This document shows positions 1 to 10,200 of a stretch of 30,000 nucleotides of DNA, piece by piece. The notes under the pieces are model-generated. The model was not told the DNA's origin, made no database searches, and worked only from the letters and a program-made list of their open reading frames with translations. The stretch covers positions 14,628 through 44,627 of the forward strand of contig JAHBMJ010000227.1 of NCBI GenBank assembly GCA_018398765.1, in the 5' to 3' direction. Each line of letters starts with the position of its first letter. Position 1 is the first letter of the stretch. The stretch comes from Chromera velia (Eukaryota > Sar > Chromeraceae). The translations under genes were made by a program, and so were the position numbers.

Positions 1-2
1 CA

Positions 3-107
3 GAAGAAGCGGATGCTGTCGAGAGAAGACGTCGGCTCCCGAGACTCTACAAGGACATCAGCAGCTTTCTGAACATGCTCCTTCTTCTCTCTCTTTGCAT
101 TGCATGA
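3..107 (+). CDS. Possible 3' coding fragment of an upstream gene
   Basis: The window opens in sequence that reads without a stop in the third frame for 34 codons, then meets TGA at 105-107. The peptide is charged and then leucine-rich (EEADAVERRRRLPRLYKDIS, then a Leu run), more protein-like than most spacer frames here. A second reading is possible: frame 1 could use a GT donor at 31 and join a candidate exon after the ttctttgcag acceptor at 441-450, which opens with VYLKEELQ and runs in frame to a stop at 567. Both are short and unsupported by homology. The gene, if real, begins outside the window and its product cannot be named. Confidence 0.2.
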   Translation, partial: EEADAVERRRRLPRLYKDISSFLNMLLLLSLCIA

Positions 108-1045
108 ATATGTCTTTCCGTCTCTCTTCTCCGATCGCCTAATTACATAGCTCGGTCAGGAAGCGTTTCGATCCAGTGACATAGATCGACTGCCTTGGTC
201 TTTTCGTGCTGTGTTATACATTGCAATGCCGACAGCTTTCTGGAAGCCAGAGGAAGAAACAGGCAAAGGAGAAAATAGACGGGGTCTGAGAAGGCCTTCG
301 AGAAGAAACGTGAGACCGTTGACAATGACGGACAACAAAGGAATACATGCACGTACACAACAAGGACGAAATAAAGTAGCATTTTGTTTTCGGCGCATTC
401 AATCTGTGCTCTGTCTATCTACACGATTGCATTTGTCTTTTTCTTTGCAGGTCTATCTGAAGGAAGAGCTACAGGTTTCCTGCAGGCTCTTTTTAGTAAT
501 AATCGGAGTGCGATCGGCCCTTTTGAGCAATGAATTGACATATGCTTGTCTTCCCTTGCTTGACTGACAGGAACCGGTCAAGATGTTAATTAGTTCTTTC
601 ACCCCATCCGTCCGTTATTCTGTCTGCCTGCACTTCATTCTGCGAGCAACCTCTCTCCTCAAGTACCCCCCTTTTTTCCCCATCGCACTTTCAACACATT
701 CACAAGTACATCAAGATATAGACCCCCAGACACCCTTACTAAGCAGAAAGAAGCACAGCCTGACAGCCTCCAGACTTCTTCTCCACTCTGAGCCTTCCCT
801 TCTTGCCTGCCTGCGCCTAGGCCTTCACCACAGGGCTGTCCCCCTCTTGCCTTGAGACCTCGTGGGGAGGACTGAGGTCTCTGCTCTCTGGAAGGCAGAC
901 ATCGATTTTGCTCTGCCCCTCCCGGCGTTCTCTCTCGTCAGCTCCTTCCTCTCTTTCTCCATTGAGTAGTGATGGGACTGCTTGCGCCTGCACGCAGAAT
1001 TATTCTTAATTAAAGTCTTGTGAATGAACAGCACATGCATCGATC

Positions 1046-1341
1046 GATCCTCTTCCAATTCGTGCAGGGATAGAGGGAGGGACATCTTCTTCCAACTCGT
1101 GCATGGATAGAGGGAGGGAGATCCTCTTCCAATTCGTGCAGGGATAGAGGGAGGGAGATCCTCTTCCAATTCGTGCAGGGATAGAGGGAGGGAGATCCTC
1201 TTCCAATTCGTGCATGGATAGAGGGAGGGAGATCCTCTTCCAATTCGTGCAGGGATAGAGGGAGGGAGATCCTCTTCCAATTCGTGCAGGGATAGAGGGA
1301 GGGAGATCCTCTTCCAATTCGTGCATGGATAGAGGGAGGCA
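1046..1341. repeat. Minisatellite, 8 copies of 37 bp
   Basis: Eight copies begin at 1046, 1083, 1120, 1157, 1194, 1231, 1268 and 1305, exactly 37 bp apart. Each carries ttccaa(t/c)tcgtgca followed by a gatagaggga block. Copies 2, 5 and 8 have T where the others have G after gtgca, so the array also has a 111 bp (three-copy) order. Copy 2 has extra changes (ttcttccaactcg). Because 37 is not a multiple of 3, all three minus-strand frames stay open and read the same 37-residue cycle in different phases. Confidence 0.97.
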
Positions 1342-1475
1342 GATGCAATTAGTTTCTTGCCTGCTGGGGCTGTCAGTTGAAGGAAGATTCCGTCTGGCTG
1401 CAGCACAAACGAAGGGACTGCTCAGAAAGAAATCCTGTCGCCCATCACGTCGATATCTTTTGCATGGCGTGCGTT

Positions 1476-1497
1476 TGTGTGTGTGTGTGTGTGTGTG
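1476..1497. repeat. (TG)n microsatellite
   Basis: About eleven TG units lie directly before gcatgtgcag. The arrangement copies that before the acceptor of the LRR gene at 24556-24592, but no exon is recognised downstream. Confidence 0.9.
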
Positions 1498-1633
1498 CAT
1501 GTGCAGAAAGCTTGTGCGAGAAAAGAAGTGTTGCGACCGTCTGTGTCCTTTTCTCTGCGAGTATTCAACAAGGCACACGCAGGACAGACGGGCAGACAGA
1601 TGGACAGGTGAAGTGACAAAGGCAGCACTGGAC

Positions 1634-3398
1634 TCACTGTGTTCCTTGAGCGAAAGACGCTCGCTGGGGCAGCCCGGCAGTGGAGGTGCGTTGACGTGCT
1701 CTCCTCGTCTTGGCCGCCTCTCTCATTTCTGGGTGTCCCCCTTTCTTTGGTTGGAAAAAGTCTCCTGATGGAAAATCCGGGTGATCCCTTGTCTTCCTAT
1801 CTCCTGAAGATGAATTCTGATTTTGATGACTTGTCGGAGTCAGGCCGTCTGATGCCGCCCCAGTGGGTCCTGTGACAGACAGTCCCACGCCCTTAGGACC
1901 TGCTTTTGCGGCCCCATTTTTTCGGAGTGATGGCGGCATTCGGGGCAGTAGGCATCGATCCCACCACCGAATCCATTTTTCCATTTCGTCTTTGTCCACA
2001 GGGGGCTTCAGTGACTCATTGTTATTCGGACTGCAGTCCTGTTCCTCGATACAGGTCCCTTCCCTGCTGTGAGGGGAGTCGAGAATCGGCATGCCGTCTG
2101 GCTCCTCTCTACCAGAAGAAGCCTCAACAAAGCCAGGAAGGGGACCCAGGAAAAGTGACCCTCCCTGTCCTGTTGATTCTATTCCAATAGCAGAATTCCG
2201 TCTCCTACCTGCTGCTGGGTTTGGGTTTCCATCTGCTGGTCCCTTTGGTCTTTCGGAGTGCCCTTCGCATTCGTGTACTCCGACCGCCAGGGCGTCAAGA
2301 CTGTTCGTTGTTCTGTCAGTGGCCGGAAGACCTCCGCTGCTGCTTCTCCGAGGCGGGAGCGGCAGTCTGTTGGTGTTCGCTGTTTGTGTTGGGGGGGGGG
2401 ATCCCGGGTTGCCGTTATCGCTTGTTTCGCGTTTGGGGGAGAAATTGAACAAGGACGTTAGCTGCCCCCAGCTTCCACGTCTCTTCTTGGAGGCACCTAC
2501 AGGGCCTGTAGGGACGGGCGTGCTTACCCCCGGGTCCTTCCGACGTATCTCAAATCCCATCACACTCGAACGTCGGCCCGCATTACTGCTCATCACTATC
2601 GGGACCCCCCCATGTCCTAGGGCTGAGTCTAAGCTCGGCCGTTGAATTACGGACCCACTCTCTGGCGCTCCCCCCCCACTCTCTTGAGTGGTGCTAAATG
2701 GTCTCTGACCGTCGGTCATTCCAGAGCCTTCAGCAGAGTTCTGCTGGATGGAGAGATTGGGGCGTGTGGTCTCGTCTGTCAAGCAGGCTCGGCCTCCCAG
2801 AGCTTTGGCAGCAAGTTCGGAGACAGAGCGGGAGGGAGCAGAAACATCGCCATCATCAGAGCAATTACTGCTGCTGCTACTGTTGGTGGGACTGTTTGAA
2901 GGAGAGGCTTCGTTCGTTTCCCGTCTCTGCCCTTCTCTGTGCCCTTTCTCGCCTTCACCCTCTCCGTCTCTTCCTTCCTTGTCATTTACGTTTCCTCCAC
3001 CTTCCCTTTTACTTTCTCCTCTCTCCTCTTTCAAGGAGAGGAGGACCGTCGAGGCGTTGACCTGTACGAAGGGGGAACGAGAGAGGCAAGTAATGAAATT
3101 GAAAGAAAACAAAAACTACCGGTAGCATTGCCAAAACACTCATTTACCACTGCAACGAAGGTAAAGAGAGGAGAGCAGAAACAGGACAGAAAGAAACAAG
3201 ATAGATGACATCACAGGAAACCTGATAGAAGACGATTTCCGCAACTGCGTCCCTCACACATACCCACCCACCCAGTCCCACCTGGGATTTTTCAGCCCTC
3301 GCCCGAATCATGTGTCTTTGGACTTTTGCCCTCGTCACCTCTGCAGCCAGCCTGGAGAGCTGAGTTGAGGTCAAGTTGACACACCCCCAGATCTGCAT
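1634..3398 (-). CDS. Ser/Pro-rich protein of unknown function, two exons
   Basis: Two minus-strand exons join in phase 0: 3398-3282 (39 codons) and 3061-1634 (475 codons plus TGA), giving 514 residues. The donor is CAG|gtggga and the acceptor cgtacag|GTC. The ATG at 3398 follows an in-frame TGA eight codons upstream. It also lies in a tgcatgcag motif that resembles acceptors in this window, so further 5' exons remain possible. The N-terminus (residues about 14-39) is a basic amphipathic stretch. Residues 50-89 are Glu/Gly/Arg-rich, and most of the rest is low-complexity Ser/Pro/Gly/Asn. Four RRxS motifs stand at about 202-205, 233-236, 277-280 and 326-329, the pattern preferred by PKA-like basophilic kinases. 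A tryptophan-bearing segment, MEKWIRWWDRCLLPRMPPSL (399-418), is the only part that looks folded. No signal peptide or membrane span is seen, and no family is recognised. A scaffold or phosphoprotein role would be a guess. Confidence 0.62.
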
Positions 3399-3956
3399 GC
3401 AGCAGTGATATGGATGAATTCAATTCAATTTCACCGCACTGGAAAAGTCTCTATTCATGTTACTTAGTTTTTGTACGCAAGCTACCGCAACGGTCAGCGA
3501 GTTTTGTTTCATTCTTGTGCACACTTTCCCAGTATATGTGTAAGCGTCTCATTTGTATGTCGCCCTTACTGGCTGGCTGTCTGATTTTCTGTTTATTTGA
3601 ATGCATCCCCACCACATCTTTGTAGTCTCATAGACTGCATATGAATCCATCAACGTGGCTTGGATGTGTGTGCCAGAGTCGGTGCACGATCTCCGTCTCT
3701 ATGTATTGTTGTCTCTATCTGCATCTCTTTCTGTGCCTGTGCCCGAACTTCCTCACTGTAGCGCATGTTAATAGAAAACCTATTGTACGTTGCCACTGCA
3801 CCGACCTCATCAGTGCGTGTATTGCAGAGCACACAGCAGGTGTCACGATAAGATCCGGCAAGGTCTCGGTTCACCCCCGCAGCTTCCAGCTCGCCCCTGC
3901 GAGGAAACCAGGCCCGCACAGAGACAGAACTGTGAAGAGGGGGGGCTAGGAAAGAG

Positions 3957-4041
3957 ACAAGCCGCGAGACGACAGAGAAAAAGGAGGAGGAGGAGGAGAA
4001 AAAGAAGAAGAAAAAGAAGAAAAAAAAAAGAAGAAGAAGGG
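3957..4041. repeat. Polypurine run
   Basis: About 85 bases are almost all A and G on the plus strand, moving from gagg-type to aaag-type repeats. It is a smaller relative of the GAAA tract 600 bp downstream. Confidence 0.8.
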
Positions 4042-4185
4042 GACAGATTTGAACAAAATGTTTCAGTTCATTTTCACGTCTTTGATTTATGGACAGACTT
4101 GTGCAACCGGCCAGATCTACTGTCTGGATTCATTCTTCATAACGGCAGAGAGGGACGGACACGAAGAGAGCGCGAGCGATGCATA

Positions 4186-4320
4186 GAGACAGACTGACAC
4201 AGGGATTGGTGCCGTATACAGAGGCAGACTGACACAGGGATTGGTGCCGTGTACAGAGACAGACTGGCACAGGGATTGGTGCCGTGTACAGAGACAGACT
4301 GACACAGGGATTGGTGCTGT
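4186..4320. repeat. Minisatellite, nearly 4 copies of 35 bp
   Basis: The segment agactg(a/g)cacagggattgg recurs at 4191, 4226, 4261 and 4296, exactly 35 bp apart, with single-base changes; the last copy fades near 4320. The unit gives Cys/Ser/Val-rich cyclic peptides on the minus strand, which are not taken as genes. Confidence 0.95.
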
Positions 4321-4540
4321 ATTCCAAAAGATGAACATCTTGGTATGAGCGATCTGCATGCCGTTCTTCTCCCTGTCCTTTGCAGACTTTTGGCCGGGAA
4401 AGGGTTTCATCCGGAGACCCAACCACTGTCTTCGCTGGAATTCCAGAACCCAGAGTGTGTACGTGTCTGCGTTCAGAACTCTTCTGCATCAAAAAAGCGC
4501 AACGGACAAAGATGGTCGATGGATGGTGAAACATTCTGAT

Positions 4541-4541
<1 letters not shown>

Positions 4542-4578
<37 letters not shown>

Positions 4579-4588
4579 AGACACAGAC

Positions 4589-4639
<51 letters not shown>

Positions 4640-4725
4640 CACAGACAGAGACAGAGACAGGAATTAAGAAAGAAAGAACGAAAGAAAGAAAGAAAGAAAG
4701 AAAGCAAGCAAGCAAGCAAGCAAGC

Positions 4726-4757
<32 letters not shown>

Positions 4758-4782
4758 AAAAATGAAAGAAAGAAAGAAAGAG

Positions 4783-4817
<35 letters not shown>

Positions 4818-4878
4818 ACGAAAGAAAGCAAGCAAGCAAGCAAGAAAGAAAGAAAGAAAGAAAGAAAGAACGAAAGAG

Positions 4879-4921
<43 letters not shown>

Positions 4922-5142
4922 AAAAAAAAAAGAAAGAAAGAAAAAAAGAAAGAAAGAAAGAAAGAAAAAAAGAAAGAAAGAAAGAAAGAAAGAAAGAAAA
5001 AAAAAAAGAAAGAAAGAAAGAAAGAAAGAAAGAACGAAAGAAAGAAAGAAAGAAAGAAACAAACAAAGAAAGAAAGGAAGGAAGGAAGGAAGGAAGGAAG
5101 TAAGGAAGGAAGACAGACAGACAGACAGACAGACAGAAAGAA

Positions 5143-5174
<32 letters not shown>

Positions 5175-5237
5175 CAGAAAGAAAGAAAGAAAGAAAGAAA
5201 GAAAGGAAGAAACGAAGGAACGAAGGAACGAAGGAAC

Positions 5238-5278
<41 letters not shown>

Positions 5279-5338
5279 AAAAAAAAAAAAAAAGACAGAC
5301 AGAAAGACAGAAAGATGGAAAGACGGAAAGAAAGACAT
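4542..5338. repeat. Composite microsatellite with about 670 bp GAAA tract
   Basis: Successive blocks are (CA)n at 4542-4573, a CAGACA transition, (AG)n to about 4620, (ACAGAG)n to about 4660, then imperfect (GAAA)n from about 4668 to 5338. Short islands of GCAA, GGAA, GACA and GAACGAAG lie inside. Purines are almost all on the plus strand. All long frames here (Phe/Leu/Ser cycles on minus, Lys/Glu/Arg cycles on plus) are consequences of a 4 bp repeat read in any frame. Confidence 0.97.
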
Positions 5339-6010
5339 TGCTCACCCCCTCACTGCCACTTCGAACACCCCCCATCCCCTGACGATTTCCGGGGAGTTGC
5401 CTGCCTCTATCTGACACCTTGTCAGCGGTTTCCAGAGAAAGGCCTCAAACTTGAAGGGACTCAGGTGGCGGCTCGAAGACTCTGCAGTCACAAATAAATT
5501 AAAACAGAAATTCAAAACGATTGGTGAACTCTGACCATATGCGTACTTACACACCGTGAATTTCTCTTGCGCGTTCCAAAAAGAGGTGTTCCAAATGACT
5601 TACTTGCGTTACTTGAATGACCAGAGAAAAGATGCAGAGTGGGTTAAGAGGGCAGCATACATGTACAAAAACACGTGCTCTTCTCTTAAAAGGAAAAATT
5701 TTTGACCACATATGGTTTCTACAATAATCCCCCTCGACTGTTCGATTGGGGAGAGAATAGTCACCCGTGAGCAGTGTCACCTCTTTGCTGGTGCCCTGCG
5801 CATCTCGTCAAACACGTCATCAATTAGGCATGTCCTTTAGTGTGCGGAGGTGAGCAATTCTGTGCATGGGGTCGGACGGACGGAATGCCTCTCGGTCACC
5901 AGACAGAGCCTTCTCTGGCTGCACTCCTGTAACTTGTCTAAACTGAAGTTGACCAAGCCCCTAACTGTTTCATGCCAGAAGTCACTTGCTCAAGAGTCCT
6001 TGGGCCCGCT

Positions 6011-6088
6011 CTTCTTGTGACCCATTCCATGCATCCACATCTATCAGTTCTTCTTGTGACCCATTCCATGCATGCACATCTATCAAAG
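6011..6088. repeat. 39 bp direct duplication
   Basis: Two near-identical copies, 6011-6049 and 6050-6088, share cttcttgtgacccattccat followed by gcat(c/g)cacatctatca. The second copy contains a TGCATGCA site at 6069. Confidence 0.9.
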
Positions 6089-6827
6089 ACCGATTGACTG
6101 ACTGAATGACAGACTGACCAAAAACTTTCATCCACTCCTCCACTTGAGGAGTCGATCTACTCCTCCCTACCCGTCCCTTCAGAGGAACACAGCAGCCTCC
6201 TCCCATGGCCCCTCAAGGATCTGTACAGGTAGGTTGAGGAAAAAGAGTCGCACCACAGAAGTGTACCCGTGTCCGAAAGCAAGCGGTCAGTTGTCTCTTT
6301 TCGTCGGAGTGACAGTGCGGTTTTGGAGCGTCCGTCCAGACAAGCGCGAAGGCCGCCTTAGGAGCTACACCACAAAGTTGCTGAGCAGATTCTGTACACA
6401 GCCATCGGATCGCTGTCCGTCGCTCCGTGCAATCTCCATGACCGACGCTTCACAACCATATACAGGGGCATCTAAACACACATGGTTTCCTCTCCGCACC
6501 CTCTGTTTGCGCTGCATTTAGTTGAGCAGCAGTCGTGTCAGGTCGGACCAGCGATCGAAGAGATGCAAAGGCTGAGTTGTGAGAGGAAGGGAAGTCCCTT
6601 TTGCGAGGGAAAGGAGCTGTCAGAACCCAATACACAGTCTGCTTCGTAGTGCATGCAGATCGACATTATATAATTGTGATTCGATCGTACGTCGATCCGA
6701 TACAATCCGATACAGAAGTCCCTTTCTGTATATATGTTTTTTTTTTCTTTACAGATTCAACGTACGAATTTATAATTGTGCATGCGTTCAATTAATTATA
6801 AGGATCGTTTCTATATATTTACGTACA

Positions 6828-6839
6828 TGCATGCATGCA
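6828..6839. promoter_or_regulatory. Overlapping TGCATGCA sites upstream of gene 2
   Basis: Two overlapping copies of the palindrome TGCATGCA lie about 430 bp before the gene 2 start codon, in an AT-rich stretch. The same 8-mer is the known binding site of an apicomplexan ApiAP2 factor (Plasmodium PF14_0633), so a regulatory role is conceivable if this is a chromerid. The motif is common across the window, including inside introns, so this assignment is weak. Confidence 0.25.
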
Positions 6840-7263
6840 AGCTAGCATGAATCAGCATGTCATGTGGCTTTCTGAAGACGTACTGTCTGTCTTCTCTCTC
6901 TTTGCCTCCCTCTCTTCCAATGACTGCACAGATCGGCACTGCCTGACAGACTTCCGATGCGCCGATCGGTGCAACCGACGAGACGAAATGTGTCAGAGAA
7001 CCTCTGAGCTCTGTTGATGCAGCATTCTGGCAGACAGCGGGTTTGCAAGCTCCTTCCACAGCATGAAGTAGCAACAGTTTGATTGGACCAGGTCATACTT
7101 TCTTGAGGTATCAGCTTGCACAAGTTTTTCGAAAGATCTCAAGCCGACTTTGTTGTTCTGCTTTGTCCATCCATCAATTGACACGTATATAGACCGCGAC
7201 AGTACAGGAGCACACAATAGTTACAGCACCTGTCCTTTCTCCAGGTCTTTTCAAGCAGGAAAA

Positions 7264-10200
7264 ATGTCAAGCGCAAGGCAGAGAGACAGCTATCAGGGAG
7301 GAGGAGGGGGTGGTCATGCTCAGGCAGACCTCCTCTCGAAGGTTGATCACATGCTCGAACGTCTCTCCACCCAGAGGGAGAGGAAGAAGAGGTGGGCAGA
7401 GACAGCAGCAGCACAGGGCCTGAAGGCAGAGCCTCCAAGAGTGTCTCATTTTTTCTCTTCCTTCAGTAGAGATGAAAGAGACCCTTCTGCTTCCCTGGGA
7501 GGACCGCTAAACGCTCAGTTTGGGACACTACAGCACCATCACTCGAGGGTGGGAGAGGATTCCTCGGACCGCCTCTCTGCCCTACCCCTCTCGAGGCCTT
7601 CCCTCTCAATGCTCACTCAAGGCTCCGCTCCCTCCCCAGTGAATGCACAGCAGCACGACAGGGAAAGGAGTCTGTTGTCCTCCTCTCCGGGAACGCAGGT
7701 GTGTGTGTGTGTGTGTGAGCTTGTGTGTGTGTGTGTGTGTGTGAGCTTGTGTGTGTGTGTGTGTGTCTGTGTGTGTGTCTGTGTGTGTGTGTGTCTTTAT
7801 GTCTGTGTGTATGTCAAGGCAAAATTCAAACGGCACACAGCAGAACACGCTGACAGATGAATGGATAGAATGAATCTCTCAACACTGGATGGTGAGTGGC
7901 AGAACGCAAGTCGGAAGGAAGCCCATGCCGATGGATAGAGAAAGAGAGATCAACCACTGCTCCAGCATTTCTTCCAGTTGGCCTCTGTAGAAGACCCAAT
8001 ACATAAACTTTCAAAAGCACTCAATATGACATTTATTAAAGTTATTCATGTTGCAGATTGAGCGATTCAGCGGCCGTCTCCAGACAGCCAAGAAGGAGAT
8101 ACGGAGCGAAGGGTGCAGGATCCAGCAGCTCTCTGCGGAAGTGCAGAAGTCCCTCACTGACGTCAGCCAGCAGAGAGAGATCACAGAAGAGAGAGATTGT
8201 CTCCGTACGTCTGTCTACCCATTTTCACTACTAAGTGCGACCAAGCATTTCGAAAGCAAACTTTCTCGGGAACAAATCCCCCTCTTCCTTCTCGAAGAGT
8301 GTCTCATTTCTCGGTCTCTCTTGTCATCTCTTTCTTTTGTTAAAGACAACAGCGCAGAGAAGAAGACAGAGAGGGATGAACATTTTTCTCCTTTCCATGG
8401 CACTTCTTTCTCCTCTCTGCAGCTTTCTGTCCTTTCCTGTTCCTTTGGAGTCGACTTTGAGGCAGCGTTCGGAGACATCCTGCACAAAACTAACGTCCTC
8501 GCAGTAGCGAGTCAGTCTGCATCCATGAAGCTCCTTTGAATTCGCCTCTCTGCATGCATGTTCAGCTGCAACTTTTGGCTTTCAGTGTGCGTGTTGCGGT
8601 TGGGTGCACGTCTGTAAAGAAATAATGGATGAAAGGACCAGCCGGATGCACGCAGAGTGCATCTCTTCTCACGTGGCGTGTCAGGAATTGACCAACGAAG
8701 TTTGGTTTGAGATCTTTGAATTTGGTCCGAGGGATTGCCGATCGATCGAGGTGATCTTTTTAAAGCGCCTCTCTACGCCCCCTTGTTCTCATCTGTTGGT
8801 CTCCCTGTGTGCCTCCATGTGTGCAGATCCCGCAGCGTGTGAAGTTCTCAGACGATTGGCTTCGGTACGCTGCGTTTCTCTCCGTGGCTCTGTGCGATAA
8901 TGTGCATGTACGGATGTTCTTTCGCAATTTGTATATTGGGGCACCCACTCCATTCCCTCGTGTCAAAGATTCCTGCGCTCTTTTCTGCTTTTGTTCTTTT
9001 TTCATTCCAGCAGTTCCCTTTCCATCTTTCTTGTAAGTTTCTTTTTGCACGTATATTTCCCTGTCGTGTCTCCCCGTTGCGTCTAGAGCTGGGTTTTCTC
9101 TTCTTTCCACAGAACTCGATGACGTGCATTCTTGTCTCTCGCTGCCCGCAGCTCCTTGAGGAAGCCCGAGCTCTCCAGAACGCAAAACAGGCAAAGTATG
9201 AAGCAGCGCTTGCAAAGGTGAGTGATCGAGTCTTTGTGCATGCCCAAATGCAAGTTGAAGCAGAATTGTTGAAGAGCCTTTAATGTTCCCCACCAGCACG
9301 TTCTTGTCCTCTTGCATGGTGACGGGACGGACTCGAATGAGTCAAGGGGACTTTATGTGGGTGGATTGAACAGGGGAGGGCAGCACCCAAGCACATGCAT
9401 GAACACACCCTGACGGTTTCTCTTTCTCTTTCACGTGCACGTGCCTCCGTGATTTCCCAAAACCCCCCATTTGTTTTTCTCGTCCCACCAGAATGGGCGT
9501 TCCTCAGTCTTTTTTGCCGTTTGTCTGTTGTTCTCCGATTCATGTTGCCAACTTGATGGAGTGAAAAACGAAGGACTGACTCATCTGTTCATGTGCAGAT
9601 TCGCCAGTTTGAGTGGCTGTTTGGAAGCGTCGAGGAAAAACAACAACAACTGCGGTGCGTCAGCTTTTTGCTTTCTTCTCATGCATCTTTACATTTGCGA
9701 TTGCTCTTTGGGTATCTCCTCCTTTCTGGACCTTGAAATGCCTTACTTGTTTGTCTTGATTTCTGCGTTTCTGTCTTTCTTGATCCTCCCCCCGTCTCAT
9801 CTCTCTCCCCTTCACTTCAAACCCTTCTTTATCTCTGTACCTTTCTTCTTTGCGATGCTCATCGATATTTGATTCAACTGGCTTGAATCCATTTTCCCTC
9901 ATGCATGCAGGTTTGCCCTTGTTGCCATGAGCAAGGAGTTAGGAAACCTAAAGGTGCAACAGGGAGAAACCGCAAAACGTCTAGGGGGCATTCGGAGTCC
10001 CCTACACAGAGACAGGAGAGGGCAGCATGCGTATAGGGGATCCGAGGAGAACGAGACAGAGGATACGGAGGAGGGCTCATTTGAGCCTCAGGCTCCGAAC
10101 GCTCTGGGTCCTTCTAGGAGGCAGAGAGAGAGGGAGAGGGAAAGCGGGGGGGAGAGAGGAGGGAAGCACAGGGATGTGACAGAGGAAGAGGTCCTTTGGA

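Larger units (their letters stand above)
108..1633. other. Spacer downstream of gene 1, no supported gene
   Basis: Apart from the weak exon candidate at 451-567, no convincing coding signal is seen. Pyrimidine-rich mixed sequence fills about 560-1000, the 37 bp minisatellite lies at 1046-1341, and a (TG)n tract at 1476-1497 runs into gcatgtgcag, which looks like a 3' splice site with no clear exon behind it. Long open frames over the minisatellite on the minus strand are products of the repeat. Confidence 0.6.
3399..7263. other. Low-complexity spacer between divergent genes 1 and 2
   Basis: This 3.9 kb separates the 5' ends of gene 1 (minus) and gene 2 (plus), so both promoters should lie here, though no core element can be picked by eye. 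It holds a polypurine run (3957-4041), a 35 bp minisatellite (4186-4320), a long composite microsatellite (4542-5338), a 39 bp direct duplication (6011-6088) and paired TGCATGCA sites (6828-6839). Frames such as 6144-6521 plus and 3919-3650 minus are open but lack a recognisable protein pattern and good splice sites. Confidence 0.6.

Noticed and set aside
1046-1341. CRISPR-like regular repeat
   Set aside because: Units are directly adjacent with no unique spacers, and the DNA is eukaryotic; it is a minisatellite.
825-1578. Minus-strand open frames of 112-193 codons with a 37-residue cycle
   Set aside because: They are produced by the 37 bp minisatellite, exist in all three frames, and have no other protein character.
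4473-5417. Long Phe/Leu/Ser minus-strand frame (314 codons) and Lys/Glu plus-strand frame
   Set aside because: They are direct translations of an imperfect GAAA tetranucleotide tract, open in several frames at once.
6144-6521. Plus-strand open frame of 125 codons before gene 2
   Set aside because: No domain, no convincing splice sites joining it to gene 2, and composition like the surrounding spacer.
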